Source: Bradyrhizobium diazoefficiens | GTDB lineage: Bacteria > Pseudomonadota > Alphaproteobacteria > Rhizobiales > Xanthobacteraceae | NCBI RefSeq assembly: GCF_016612535.1 | Contig: NZ_JAENXS010000002.1 | Location: forward strand, 620,001 to 684,000 | Direction: 5' to 3' | Length of the DNA: 64,000 nucleotides | Shown: positions 54,298 through 63,469 of the stretch, piece by piece | Position numbering within the stretch: position 1 is the first letter of the stretch | How the letters are laid out: every line of letters begins with the position of its first letter | Notes under the pieces: generated by a model | The model's database searches: none | What the model was told of the DNA's origin: nothing | Seen by the model: only the letters and a program-made list of their open reading frames with translations | Position numbers and translations under genes: made by a program

Positions 54298-54936
54298 ATG
54301 CCGGACACACAGCTGACGATCTGGGGCCGCGCCAATTCGGTCAACGTGCAGAAGGTGCTTTGGTGCCTCGCCGAGCTGGCCTTGCCCTACGAGCGCATCG
54401 ACGCCGGCATGAGTTACGGCAAGACCCGCGAGGCCGATTATCTCGCGATCAACCCCAATGCGCGGATCCCGACGCTGGTCGAAGGCGACTTCAGCTTATG
54501 GGAATCCAATTCCATCATGCGCTATCTCTGCATGGCGCACGGGCGCGGCACGCCGATCTATCCGGAGGCGCCGAAGCTGCGCGCCGGCGTCGACCGCTGG
54601 CTCGACTGGACGCTGTCGATGGTGCAACCGGTCGATCGTCCGGTGTTTTGGGGCCTCGTGCGCACGCCGGCGGCCGAGCGCGACATGATCAGGATCCAAG
54701 GGGATGCCGATGCGGCCGCCGAGGTCTGGGCGATTGCCGACCGCCTGCTCGCCACGCGGCCCTTCATGGAAGGCGACGCGTTCACGCTCGCCGATATCGC
54801 GATCGGCGCCTATGCGCGGCGCTGGCTCGGGGTCGAGGGGATCACCCGGCCGGCGCAGCCGAACCTGACGCGCTGGCTCGCCGAGCTCGGCAAGCGGCCC
54901 GGATTTGCCCGGCACGTGGCCCCGCCGATGTCGTGA
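54298..54936 (+). CDS. Glutathione S-transferase family protein
   Basis: 212 residues. RANSVNVQKVLWCLAELALP with a Ser/Asn pair in the usual catalytic Ser position, AINPNARIPTLVEGD and LWESNSIMRYLCMAHG (glutathione-binding Glu-Ser), then a C-terminal GDAFTLADIAIGAYA. Different subfamily from the 49728 GST. The ATG at 54298 is taken; a TTG precedes it directly. Confidence 0.9.
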   Translation: MPDTQLTIWGRANSVNVQKVLWCLAELALPYERIDAGMSYGKTREADYLAINPNARIPTLVEGDFSLWESNSIMRYLCMAHGRGTPIYPEAPKLRAGVDRWLDWTLSMVQPVDRPVFWGLVRTPAAERDMIRIQGDADAAAEVWAIADRLLATRPFMEGDAFTLADIAIGAYARRWLGVEGITRPAQPNLTRWLAELGKRPGFARHVAPPMS

Positions 54937-55058
54937 GCCGCTGACGCGGCTTAAGCTGCGGTGAGATCACTCTGAATGGCGCCAGGCGCGCATCACGCCC
55001 AATGCGGGGCGTCTACTGTGCATGGGGTTGTTTTCGCGGTTTTTGTTGTGGGCCTGCC

Positions 55059-55226
55059 CTAGCGCCAGCCGCGCTCGACCGCGACCACGCAGATGATCAG
55101 CACGAGCGTCACCACGGCCGTCCCCAGCCGTGCCGTCCAGCTCAGGCCGCGGCCGACCCACCACAGCAGCGCGCAATACATCAGCGCGGGAACGAGGAGA
55201 TCGAGCCGTATCAGATCCGGCGACAT
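55059..55226 (-). CDS. Small two-helix membrane protein
   Basis: 55 residues: LVPALMYCALLWWVGRG and TAVVTLVLIICVVAVERG are two hydrophobic helices. The ATG at 55226 follows the stop of the 55232 gene by six bases, so they share a transcript. Confidence 0.5.
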   Translation of the reverse strand: MSPDLIRLDLLVPALMYCALLWWVGRGLSWTARLGTAVVTLVLIICVVAVERGWR

Positions 55227-55231
55227 CGGTG

Positions 55232-55477
55232 CTAGCGCCGGACCGCGGTATCGACGCTGACCGAGCCGCCGATCTTCACGCAGGTCCCGGTCGCCTCGAC
55301 CCTGCTGAAGCCGCGGCCATAGGAGGCGCACGCGTTCGCCTTCGCCGCGCCGGTGGCGCCCTTCAGCGGCAGGGTCTTGCCGGCCTGCCCAGGCTCGGCG
55401 GGCGGCAGGCGCAAGGTCTCGGCCGCTGCCGCGGAGGCGGCTGCGAGAAAGGCGAGAAGGAGGACGATGGCGCGCAT
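55232..55477 (-). CDS. Small exported protein with a porin-like motif
   Basis: 81 residues: a signal peptide (IVLLLAFLAAASAAAAE) and a short mature part whose end, ACASYGRGFSRVEATGTCVK then IGGSVSVDT, resembles the conserved N-terminal Cys-Gly motif of rhizobial porins (CSLYGAGF...TDTCIKIGG). Far too short for a barrel; perhaps a related domain on its own. Confidence 0.55.
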   Translation of the reverse strand: MRAIVLLLAFLAAASAAAAETLRLPPAEPGQAGKTLPLKGATGAAKANACASYGRGFSRVEATGTCVKIGGSVSVDTAVRR

Positions 55478-55521
55478 ACGCGCCTTTTAGCCCGAGCCCG
55501 CGCCGGGCGCTATCCGGGCCG

Positions 55522-55776
55522 TCAGAGGAACCGGATGCCGGCCGACTTGCCGCGGCGCCAGACCACCTGGCAGCTCTGCCCGGTCCGCGCGTCGCGCGAG
55601 AACGCCATCCGGATCACACCCGGCAGCTGGCTCGCATCCTCGTCCATCGTGATCCTGGCACCCGAGGCCGAGATGTCCTCGACCAGACAATGCCGCGCCG
55701 CGAACCCGCCCTCGAGCGTGATCCAGGCGTGCCGCGACAGCAGTTTGCGGGCCGCGCGCTTCTTGGGCTGGGGCAT
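55522..55776 (-). CDS. PilZ-domain protein
   Basis: 84 residues: KKRAARKLLSRHAWITLEGG has the Arg-rich start and HCLVEDISASGARITMD the D/NxSxxG motif of PilZ; the RxxxR motif is replaced by RAARKLLSR. C-di-GMP binding is possible but not assured. Confidence 0.8.
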   Translation of the reverse strand: MPQPKKRAARKLLSRHAWITLEGGFAARHCLVEDISASGARITMDEDASQLPGVIRMAFSRDARTGQSCQVVWRRGKSAGIRFL

Positions 55777-56003
55777 TGGCTTGAAAATCTCCCGCTCCAG
55801 CGCTACCTCAGGGAACCCTAAGAAACGGTTGAAATCGCCGCCCGAATGATCCCGGGAAAGCTATCCACCGGGTGGCAAATGACCGGTCCCGAACGGCTTG
55901 CCCGCGAGCCCAAAGGCAACTATACGTTCGCCCGCCGCAAGCCGCCGGGCCCGACTCGGACGGCCGGCGGCCGTGCCGCGAAAAGCGGCGTGGCCTTGCG
56001 TTT

Positions 56004-56078
56004 GCTCCCTTCGTCTATCGGTTAGGACGCCACCCTTTCACGGTGGAGAGAGCGGTTCGATTCCGCTAGGGAGCGCCA
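56004..56078 (+). tRNA. tRNA-Glu (anticodon TTC)
   Basis: 75 nt with encoded CCA: acceptor GCTCCCT/AGGGAGC, anticodon stem CCACC/GGTGG enclosing CTTTCAC with anticodon TTC, and T arm with GGTTCGATTCC. It precedes the polysaccharide-like block at 56.1-61.2 kb. Confidence 0.97.
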
Positions 56079-56107
56079 AGCACTCCATATCCTTCACCGC
56101 CGGACCC

Positions 56108-57751
56108 TCACCGCTCGCCCAGGAAGCTCTCGCGCACCTTCGCGCAGGCGAGCCCGACGGTATAGACGTGGATCCCCTCGATCACGCAATGATCCGGCTC
56201 GAGCGCCAAGAGCCCGATCGAATTTTCAGCGTCGAGCGGCGCCGCCGAACGGACGATGATGCAGGGGTAGTCCTCGCTGAGCTTTGCATAGCTGGTGGGG
56301 CGAAAATTGTTCTTCAGGACGTGCGTGTAGATGTTGTGGTCCAGCAGCGGCACCGTGAAGGCGCGGGCATAAGCCCTGGAAAACCTCTCCCGCATCGCCT
56401 GGTCACCCCAGGGCTGCAATGTCATGTCCCAGCCGTGGTTCATGTCGTTCTCCGGCGCGCGCACGAACATTCCGGAGACGTTGGCGCAGGCGGGACCGGC
56501 CGCGACCACCGCCTTCGAGAGCCTGGCTCCGATCGCATTCGACGCCGACGATTGCAGCGCGACGGCGCGGGCGTCGATCAGCGTCGCCGCGCTCACGACA
56601 GCGCACAGGCTGCCCACCAGCAGGCTCAGCGCAGCCGACGGGATCGCCGGGGCCAGACGCCTGACCTGCACCACGAGCAGGACGAGGACGCCGCCGGTCA
56701 GGACCCACGGCGCCATCATGTAGTGAAGCGCGAAATGCTTCGACGTCGCCACGAGATGCGCGGCAAAGATCAGGACGGCGGCACTGAGCGTCAGGGTGAC
56801 CGGATCACGCCAGTCGCGCGTCTTGACGCACCAGGCCAGCACCGCGGCCGCGGCTGCGACGTAGACGCCCGGCACGAACGGCGCCGATGCAGCGATCTCG
56901 CGCATGTTGGACCAGAACGTTCCGAAGTCGATGAACCCGGGCTCACCCTCGCCGTAATTTCCCTTGTGGGTCGCGATTTGCGCGAGCCAGCCGAAACCGC
57001 GCGTGATCGTTCCGGGATTGAAGATCAGACTGAAGCCAACGAAGCCGATCGCCCCGGTGATCATGGCGGCGACCAAGGCCCGCCTGTTTCTGAGCAGGCA
57101 CACCGCGAACAGCGCCTGCGGTAAATAGAGATATTTGGTCGAGAACCCGAGCGCGAAGACCAATCCGGACACGACCCCGAGGCTGGTCGCCGGCGGATGC
57201 TCGTCGAGCGCAGCCTTGATGACGATCGCCATGCCGAACAGGGCGATCGCGACCATGAGGCTTTCCGGAGCGAGCACCATCTGAAAGTGGAACGCATCGG
57301 GATGGACGAACGCGCCCGCCTGGAACAGCATTGCAGCCATCGCGCTGCGCGTCGTCCGCCCGACGATGAGCCCGCCCCCCAGCAACGCACCGGTGAGCAC
57401 CAGCGCCTCGCAGGTCCGCGCCGCGTAGGTGATCGCATCGTAGTGCTTGAGCCCGAACGCGACGATATCCTCGGGCCGGGCGACCAGGGCCCAGCCCCTG
57501 ATGATCAGCTCGACCAGCAGCGTCGTTGTCGTTCCCGGATGGTCGAATTTCAGCGAGCCGTATCCAGCTGCCGCCACCAGCCCGTTCATCGTGTACGCCG
57601 ATTCCGGATCGACCTGGACGCCCCAGACCGCCTGGTAGGCCGAATAGAGCAACGTCGCCGCCAGATACAGCGACGGCATCATGAGGATCAGCAGAGTTCT
57701 CAGCCGTCCGCTCATGCGTTCGTCGGGAAAACAGCACTCGTCTGACATCAT
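56108..57751 (-). CDS. Large GT-C-like membrane protein
   Basis: 547 residues with about ten to twelve transmembrane segments and a C-terminal periplasmic domain (about 400-547) containing YARAFTVPLLDHNIYTHVLK. The early loop VQVDPESAYTMNGL carries an acidic DPE that could be catalytic in a GT-C fold, and FDHPGTTTTLLVEL follows. Specific activity is unknown. Same direction as the MTase-GT2 gene, 26 bases downstream of its stop. Confidence 0.7.
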   Translation of the reverse strand: MMSDECCFPDERMSGRLRTLLILMMPSLYLAATLLYSAYQAVWGVQVDPESAYTMNGLVAAAGYGSLKFDHPGTTTTLLVELIIRGWALVARPEDIVAFGLKHYDAITYAARTCEALVLTGALLGGGLIVGRTTRSAMAAMLFQAGAFVHPDAFHFQMVLAPESLMVAIALFGMAIVIKAALDEHPPATSLGVVSGLVFALGFSTKYLYLPQALFAVCLLRNRRALVAAMITGAIGFVGFSLIFNPGTITRGFGWLAQIATHKGNYGEGEPGFIDFGTFWSNMREIAASAPFVPGVYVAAAAAVLAWCVKTRDWRDPVTLTLSAAVLIFAAHLVATSKHFALHYMMAPWVLTGGVLVLLVVQVRRLAPAIPSAALSLLVGSLCAVVSAATLIDARAVALQSSASNAIGARLSKAVVAAGPACANVSGMFVRAPENDMNHGWDMTLQPWGDQAMRERFSRAYARAFTVPLLDHNIYTHVLKNNFRPTSYAKLSEDYPCIIVRSAAPLDAENSIGLLALEPDHCVIEGIHVYTVGLACAKVRESFLGER

Positions 57752-57777
57752 CGTGGTCGAACCGTAGTTCCCACGGC

Positions 57778-59229
57778 CTAGATCGCCTTGATCTTGATAA
57801 AGGCGAACGCCACCATTTTCAGCAGCATCCAGCCGTGGCGAAACCTGGATATCTGGGTCTCGCCATAGGTGCGCGCGGCGTAGCGAATCGGAAGATCGAC
57901 CGATTTCAGATTGAGCTTCGATGCGCCGAAGATCAGGTCGAAATCGCCGAACGGATCGAAATCACCGAAATAGGCCTTGCCGGCCTTCAGCCGCTGATAG
58001 TCACTGCGGCGTAGAACCTTGGTGCCGCACAGCGTGTCCGTATAACGCTGATTGAGCAGCCAGGAGAACAGATAGGAGAAGATCTTGTTGGCGATCAGGT
58101 TGAGGAAACGCATCGCGCCCTCGTCCATGGGATAGACCAGGCGCGATCCATTGACGAACTCGCCCTTGCCCGACAGCAGCGCATCGACGAATTTCGGAAT
58201 CTGCTCCGGCGGCATGGTCAGGTCGGCGTCGAGAATGATCAGCACGTCGCCGCGCGCCGCGTCGAACGCGGTGAAGACGGCGTCGGCTTTGCCCTTGCCG
58301 GGCTGGCGCATCACCTTGATGTCCTTGGAAGGATGCGCCCGCTTGACCCGTTCCATCTCCTCAAAGGTGCCGTCCTGACTGTGGCCTTCGATGAAGATGA
58401 TCTCGATGTCGCTGCAAAAGTCCGGGATGCGCAGGACCGCCGGCTCGATATTGCCGCGTTCGTTGCGCGCCGGGACGACAACGGTCGCCGAGCAAAATTC
58501 CTCCCTCGCTCTGCGGCTGGAGCGCGCAACCAGATAGTGCCTGAGCGCCATCTGGCGGATTCCTGGCAACACGCTGACGAAACGGTTGAGAAAGCGCCCG
58601 AGCCCGAACATCCGGGCCGGTGAGAGCACGCGTTGCTCCGACTTGACCGGATCGAAATCCGCAAGCCTGGCAAGGCTGCGCAGGTCAGAGGGCGACAGCA
58701 CGTTCTGATCCGGCTGCGGCATCCGCCGGCCGATGAGCTCGGCGAATTTCAGCAGGGGATACCAGAGGTGAGAAAAATAGCCGATCACCAGCCGCGTATC
58801 CCGCGTGCAGAACGGATGCAGCTGGGCGATGAATTTCTGACAATCCTCCAGCGAGCCGATCGTATCGAGGACGACGATGTAATCGAACGGACCTTGCAGC
58901 GCATCGAGCGTGGCGGGATCCTCGGCATCGCCTTCCACGAAAGTAAGATCGGGGTGACGCTGCCGCGCGATCGCGATTTGCTTGCGGCAGAAATCCACCC
59001 CGACGCCATGTGACGGCGCGAGACTCGCGAGCGTATCGCCAATGCCGCAGCCGATGTCGAGGACGCGACATCCCGGCGGGATCAGAAACCGCAGATAGCG
59101 TTCGTCCTCGTCGTGGAAGAAGCTGTTCTTTGCGCGCCAGGCCACGCGATCGGCGGCAACACGTTCGGCGTGATCGAGAATGCCTGCTTTCCGCGGCGAC
59201 AGGCAGCCGGACATGACGGTCATGTCCAT
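57778..59229 (-). CDS. Methyltransferase-GT2 glycosyltransferase fusion
   Basis: 483 residues in two domains. The N-terminal half (about 50-200) has the class I SAM-binding motif RVLDIGCGIGDTLASL; the C-terminal half (about 245-483) is a family 2 glycosyltransferase with ATVVVPARNERGNIEPAVLR, IEGHSQDGTFEEM and the acidic ILDADLTMPPEQIP, then ETQISRFRHGWMLLK. The fusion suggests sugar or lipid modification coupled to transfer. It lies with a GT-C-like gene and an acyltransferase. Confidence 0.88.
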   Translation of the reverse strand: MDMTVMSGCLSPRKAGILDHAERVAADRVAWRAKNSFFHDEDERYLRFLIPPGCRVLDIGCGIGDTLASLAPSHGVGVDFCRKQIAIARQRHPDLTFVEGDAEDPATLDALQGPFDYIVVLDTIGSLEDCQKFIAQLHPFCTRDTRLVIGYFSHLWYPLLKFAELIGRRMPQPDQNVLSPSDLRSLARLADFDPVKSEQRVLSPARMFGLGRFLNRFVSVLPGIRQMALRHYLVARSSRRAREEFCSATVVVPARNERGNIEPAVLRIPDFCSDIEIIFIEGHSQDGTFEEMERVKRAHPSKDIKVMRQPGKGKADAVFTAFDAARGDVLIILDADLTMPPEQIPKFVDALLSGKGEFVNGSRLVYPMDEGAMRFLNLIANKIFSYLFSWLLNQRYTDTLCGTKVLRRSDYQRLKAGKAYFGDFDPFGDFDLIFGASKLNLKSVDLPIRYAARTYGETQISRFRHGWMLLKMVAFAFIKIKAI

Positions 59230-59401
59230 GACAAGACACAGGCCTCATTGAGCCTGCGCGAACGAAAATCGACTGAAAAACCGAATGCGGCGGCGCAAGA
59301 CACCGCAGCCAAGAAAATAGACATCAAAATGGTCCCCCCAGACCTCTCGGTACTCAAGCGCAACAGGGGGACGAGATCAACAGGAAGATTGTCAACGAAG
59401 A

Positions 59402-61240
59402 TTATTGGATATGTCTGCTGTCGGGCCCATGAAAGAGGTCCCGGCCGATGGCGTCGACGACCAGCTTCGCCCCACCCGGCGACAGATGAATCGCATCCGT
59501 TGCGATCACCTCACCGGCAGGCGTCCGGACGAGGCATTGCCGCTGGTCGCAGAGCACCTTCCGCACCGACACGAAATCAACGCCGGCGGATTTGCCGAAA
59601 TCCGCCATCAATTCGTCCTCGGCCGGGCCCGACACGCCGGTCCCGAGCCGGTCCGGCAGCTCGTGCGCGAAGCGATAGTGGTTGATGATCGCGTGCGGAA
59701 GCGTGCGCTTCCATACCGGCGGCGGCCCGAGAACGACCACACGGGGAACGCCGGCGCTTCGAAGTGCGGCAATGGTGCGGCTTAATTTCGTCAGGTCGTT
59801 GTCAAAGCCCCACATGGCATACAGCACCACGACCTCGGGGCGAGACGCCGCGATCAGCGCGAAGGCCTTGCCGTTGGCTTCGGTGCATGCGGCGCTCGGT
59901 CCGGCATCGATGATCGGCGCACAGCCCGGCGCCGTGAAGCGCGCCACCCGGAACGAGGTTTTCCTGGCTGCGTCGCTCACGGCCGGATAGAGGGCCGCGG
60001 CATTGGAATCGCCCCATAGCAGGAGCAGCGGCTTGCCGCCCTGTTCGACGCAGCTTGTATCGAAACTGCTCCCCGCCGCCTCGAGGAAGCAGTGGTCCCT
60101 GAAGGCAGGATTGTCGTCGGTGCTGACGGCCGCGATCGCTTGAAGCTCCGGCGGAAATCGCCAAAGGAAGCCGGCCGATGCGATCGTCACCAGGCCGATC
60201 GTGCCAATCGATGCCAGGGCGATCGACAAGGCCGGCACCACATTGCGCCGATGACGGAGCGGCAATTCGATGAAGCAGTAGGTCACGATCGACAGCACAA
60301 TCGCGGCAAGAACTGCGGTCCAGATCTCGAGAAAATTCGGCACCCCGTGCCGCAGGATTCCGAGATACGCCAACAACGGCCAGTGCCAGAGGTAGAGCGG
60401 GTAGCTGACAAGTCCGAGCAGAACGGCGGGCCGACTCGACAACAGCACGCGGTTGGTCGCGGCGCTCGGCGACACGATGACAAGCGCGGCGCCAAGGACG
60501 GGGACGAGCGCCAACGCGCCCGGAAATGGCATCGATCGGTCGAACAGCAGCGCGGAAGCCACGATTGCGCCAAGGCCGATGGCTCCGAGGAAATGACTGC
60601 CGCTTTTCCTGACGAGATTGGCTTCGGCCAGGAGCCCGCCGATCAGCAACTCCCAGGCGCGTGGCAGCGGCGCGTAGAAGCCCCAGTCCGGGTTCACCCT
60701 GGCCAGGATCACGCTGGCGCCCAATGACGCCAGGATCGCGCCGAGGATGTACCTCCGACGATAGAACGAGCGCATCAAAAGCACGAGCGCCAGCGGCCAG
60801 AAGATATAGAACTGCTCCTCGACGCCGAGTGACCAGAGATGAAGCAGCGGATTTTCCGCAGCGAGCGGCGCAAAATAGCCGAGCTGCTCGAGCTGGAACA
60901 GGTTCGAGGTGAACAGCGCGCTGGCAGCGATGTTTTCTCCCAACAGACGAAACGGCTGGGGGAGCAAGATGGACCAACCGATCGCATAGGTGGCCAGGAG
61001 AACCGCGATCAGCGCCGGAAATATCCGCTTGATCCGCCGCGCGTAGAATGTCGCGAGCGGTATGCCGCCGGGCGCGAGCAGGATCCGCGTGATCAGAAAT
61101 CCGGAGATGACGAAGAAGACATCGACGCCGACGAAGCCGCCGGGCAGCATCCAGGGATGCGCGTGATAACCGACCACCAGCAGGATCGAAACAGCACGGA
61201 GCCCGTCGATATCTGGCCGATAATTTTCGGACGGCGTCAT
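59402..61240 (-). CDS. OafA/YrhL-type acyltransferase with SGNH domain
   Basis: 612 residues. Ten-helix acyltransferase-3 domain: YRPDIDGLRAVSILLVVGYH, VGVDVFFVISGFLITRI, SLGVEEQFYIFWPL. The C-terminal periplasmic SGNH-like domain (about 400-612) has LLLWGDSNAAALYPAV with the catalytic Ser and DAIHLSPGGAKLVVDAI with the Asp/His pair. Such enzymes O-acetylate O-antigen or exopolysaccharide. The ATG at 61240 gives the family start. Confidence 0.9.
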   Translation of the reverse strand: MTPSENYRPDIDGLRAVSILLVVGYHAHPWMLPGGFVGVDVFFVISGFLITRILLAPGGIPLATFYARRIKRIFPALIAVLLATYAIGWSILLPQPFRLLGENIAASALFTSNLFQLEQLGYFAPLAAENPLLHLWSLGVEEQFYIFWPLALVLLMRSFYRRRYILGAILASLGASVILARVNPDWGFYAPLPRAWELLIGGLLAEANLVRKSGSHFLGAIGLGAIVASALLFDRSMPFPGALALVPVLGAALVIVSPSAATNRVLLSSRPAVLLGLVSYPLYLWHWPLLAYLGILRHGVPNFLEIWTAVLAAIVLSIVTYCFIELPLRHRRNVVPALSIALASIGTIGLVTIASAGFLWRFPPELQAIAAVSTDDNPAFRDHCFLEAAGSSFDTSCVEQGGKPLLLLWGDSNAAALYPAVSDAARKTSFRVARFTAPGCAPIIDAGPSAACTEANGKAFALIAASRPEVVVLYAMWGFDNDLTKLSRTIAALRSAGVPRVVVLGPPPVWKRTLPHAIINHYRFAHELPDRLGTGVSGPAEDELMADFGKSAGVDFVSVRKVLCDQRQCLVRTPAGEVIATDAIHLSPGGAKLVVDAIGRDLFHGPDSRHIQ

Positions 61241-61337
61241 TGCCCCTGCACTAGCCGCATTCACCGCAAGACACAATCAGACATGCGATAGCATTTATTT
61301 GAAATGAAGCTGTCCGGCCGGGGCTTGGTCGCTTGGA

Positions 61338-61508
61338 ATGCCGGGCGACGAGCGGGCAAAATCCGTCACCATCGAAGCGATCGCGACGTTTGCGCTACGG
61401 CACGCATTGCCGTGGGTCGGAAAGATCAGGTGCGACAGCCTGACCTGGAAGACGATCAAGCTCGCCGTGGCCATTGGCGCGTTGGCGCTGCTGCACGGGC
61501 CTCTCTGA
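61338..61508 (+). CDS. Possible small membrane protein
   Basis: 56 residues: DERAKSVTIEAIATFALRHA, then a C-terminal hydrophobic helix (TIKLAVAIGALALLHGPL). No clear ribosome site; the opposite strand has an overlapping open frame of equal merit. Confidence 0.3.
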   Translation: MPGDERAKSVTIEAIATFALRHALPWVGKIRCDSLTWKTIKLAVAIGALALLHGPL

Positions 61509-61789
61509 ACGCCGCCGTTCAGGTCGGGCGAAGAACCGCTCGTCAGGTCTCCGCCAGCCTGTGCGGCCAGTTTTGGCAAGCCCGATTCATCGACAAATGC
61601 CGGAACGGCCGAAGCAGCGATCCACGCGGGCTCCGCCGCGGTCGCAGTGACGTGGTTGTGAACGTTCACGCCCAGCAATCGGGTCGTTTTGCCGCTTACC
61701 CCGGAACACTACCGCCTCGTTGATTTACCGGAAATTAACCCCTGCTCCTGAGCGCCGGTATCATTTGCTTAGAAATTGATCGCTATACC

Positions 61790-62455
61790 GTGGAATTACG
61801 GAAACAGTCCGAAACACGATTGGCGCCCATGTCCGTCGCAGAGTTCCTCAGGCAGCGTGCCGTCGAAGTGACCGTGAGCGGCAGCTATTCGCTGCATCGC
61901 TGGTACGATTGCGAGGGCAAGCTGCGAAACTTCGCCTGCCGCACCAAGCGCGTCTCACCCTTCCGCATGATCGTGGACGTGCCGGTCGTCGGCAAGATCG
62001 GCGAGCGCGTGACGTCCTACTTCCAGGACTTCGGCGAATTCCAGTGCACCATCAGCGCGACGCTTAAATCGGGCTTCCTCATGGAGCTCGATATGACGCG
62101 GGCGCGCCGTGCCTGGATGTCGGAAAAGCTGACCTGGCTCGAGAAGAAGCAAAAGGACGACAGCATCCAGGAGCTACGGCGCGACGCGCGCTACGTTCCG
62201 CAGTCCTCGCATACCGTCCTGACGCTCGCCGACGGCTGCAGCCATCCGTGCTTCATCATCGACGTCTCCACCGCCGGCGTCGCGATCTCCTGCGAATATG
62301 ACCCGCCGGTCGGAACCCCGCTTGCGGTCGGCGCCTGTGTCGGGCGCGTCATCCGCAAGTTCGACAACGGCTTCGCGGTGAAGTTCGCCGAGAAGCAGCA
62401 GCGGGACGACCTCGCCCGCCTGGTCGTGCGCCAGACCGTGCCGCAGCCGGCCTGA
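61790..62455 (+). CDS. PilZ-domain protein with two PilZ-like halves
   Basis: 221 residues. The first half (about 20-110: LHRWYDCEGKLRNFACRTKR) resembles a degenerate PilZ barrel; the second half starts QELRRDARYVPQSSHTVLTL (RxxxR-like) and has FIIDVSTAGVAISCEY, the D/NxSxxG motif. Likely a c-di-GMP effector. The GTG at 61790 starts the frame; a later ATG (MSVAEF) is possible. Confidence 0.8.
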   Translation: MELRKQSETRLAPMSVAEFLRQRAVEVTVSGSYSLHRWYDCEGKLRNFACRTKRVSPFRMIVDVPVVGKIGERVTSYFQDFGEFQCTISATLKSGFLMELDMTRARRAWMSEKLTWLEKKQKDDSIQELRRDARYVPQSSHTVLTLADGCSHPCFIIDVSTAGVAISCEYDPPVGTPLAVGACVGRVIRKFDNGFAVKFAEKQQRDDLARLVVRQTVPQPA

Positions 62456-62613
62456 AGCCCGCCGGACCAATCCGTCCCGCACCATCAGCTGGAGTGAGCG
62501 GCCGCCTTACCGCCAACATCGCCGCCCTATCGCGGCCCCATTGCGGGATCAGCTTTTTGACGGTCCGCGCCTCGTGCCGGGCTTGATTTGCAGACTTGCG
62601 ATCGGGGGACCGG

Positions 62614-62850
62614 ATGGCAGTCGACAAGATCACCAGGGTTGGCCGGGTCACCGAGCCCGGGCGCTACATGTACACGTTCGGCTGGCTCACCATCACCGCC
62701 TGCGATCTGGATATCTGGAAGCAATATCCGCAGGCGGCCTTTACGCTACTCGGGCAGCACACCTTGTCCGACGAGGTCGCCGGCGAGGAATTCCATCTCG
62801 GCGCCTTCGATATCGCGCCTGACGCGCTACCGCCGTTTACCACCCATTGA
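62614..62850 (+). CDS. Small hypothetical protein
   Basis: 78 residues: KITRVGRVTEPGRYMYTFGW, LTITACDLDIWKQYPQAAFT and GEEFHLGAFDI. GGGGGACCGG stands before the ATG at 62614. Soluble, probably beta-rich; unknown family. Confidence 0.6.
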   Translation: MAVDKITRVGRVTEPGRYMYTFGWLTITACDLDIWKQYPQAAFTLLGQHTLSDEVAGEEFHLGAFDIAPDALPPFTTH

Positions 62851-62877
62851 GGGCGGAAAGCGCGGACCCAGGTCACC

Positions 62878-62907
62878 TTGTGGGAGCCGGGGTTCGAACC
62901 GGAGCAA
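62878..62907 (-). other. tRNA 3'-end-like remnant
   Basis: The minus strand reads GCTCCGGTTCGAACCCCGG and CTCCCACA, similar to a T arm plus 3' acceptor strand, with a mismatch in the stem and no matching 5' part within 80 bp. Confidence 0.3.
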
Positions 62908-62989
62908 GCAGTGCTTTGTGTGAGACGCCGTTGTGCACGCCGCAGGCCCGTTCGGGAATGCATGGCATGCGGGTTGCTTGATCAACGCC

Positions 62990-63076
62990 ATGATAAAGAT
63001 ACCTCCCGCCGACCGGGCCTTCCTGCTGCTGCTCATCGTCTTCAGCCTCGGCACGTGCCTCGTGCGCGCCTTATAG
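62990..63076 (+). CDS. 28-residue membrane microprotein
   Basis: MIKIPPADRAFLLLLIVFSL and GTCLVRAL: one hydrophobic helix. No clear ribosome site, so support is modest. The surrounding gap (62851-63469) holds no other gene. Confidence 0.35.
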   Translation: MIKIPPADRAFLLLLIVFSLGTCLVRAL

Positions 63077-63469
63077 GAACTAGAGCAGGTGCGGGCGCGC
63101 CGGACTGCGCCACCACCCCGCGGACGCACAACGAAGCGTGACTGGGCCGTTCCGACCGCCTGCGCGTTGTCCGGCGCGAGGCATTCCGCCTCTGGACTCG
63201 CTGCTCGCACGCGTGCATCGTGAATCGAAGAAACCCGCACATTGCCTTGATCTGACTTATCAATCACGATCCGATGACAGGCGCGCAACCGCTGCGGCCG
63301 ATGACGAATTGGCTCTGTCATGCAATTGATTGCGCTCGTATTCTACATTTGGAAGTCCTGATGAACGCCAGCTGTCACGCTTGTTAAGCAACGGGACAGC
63401 GAGTTCATGACAGATGGTCGCATCAGGAGACGTAGATAAGCGGACCAAGGGAACCTAATTTCGGCGCCG

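Noticed and set aside
61295..61678. Minus-strand 127-codon frame
   Set aside because: No signal peptide or motif; the opposite strand is equally open, so neither is well supported.
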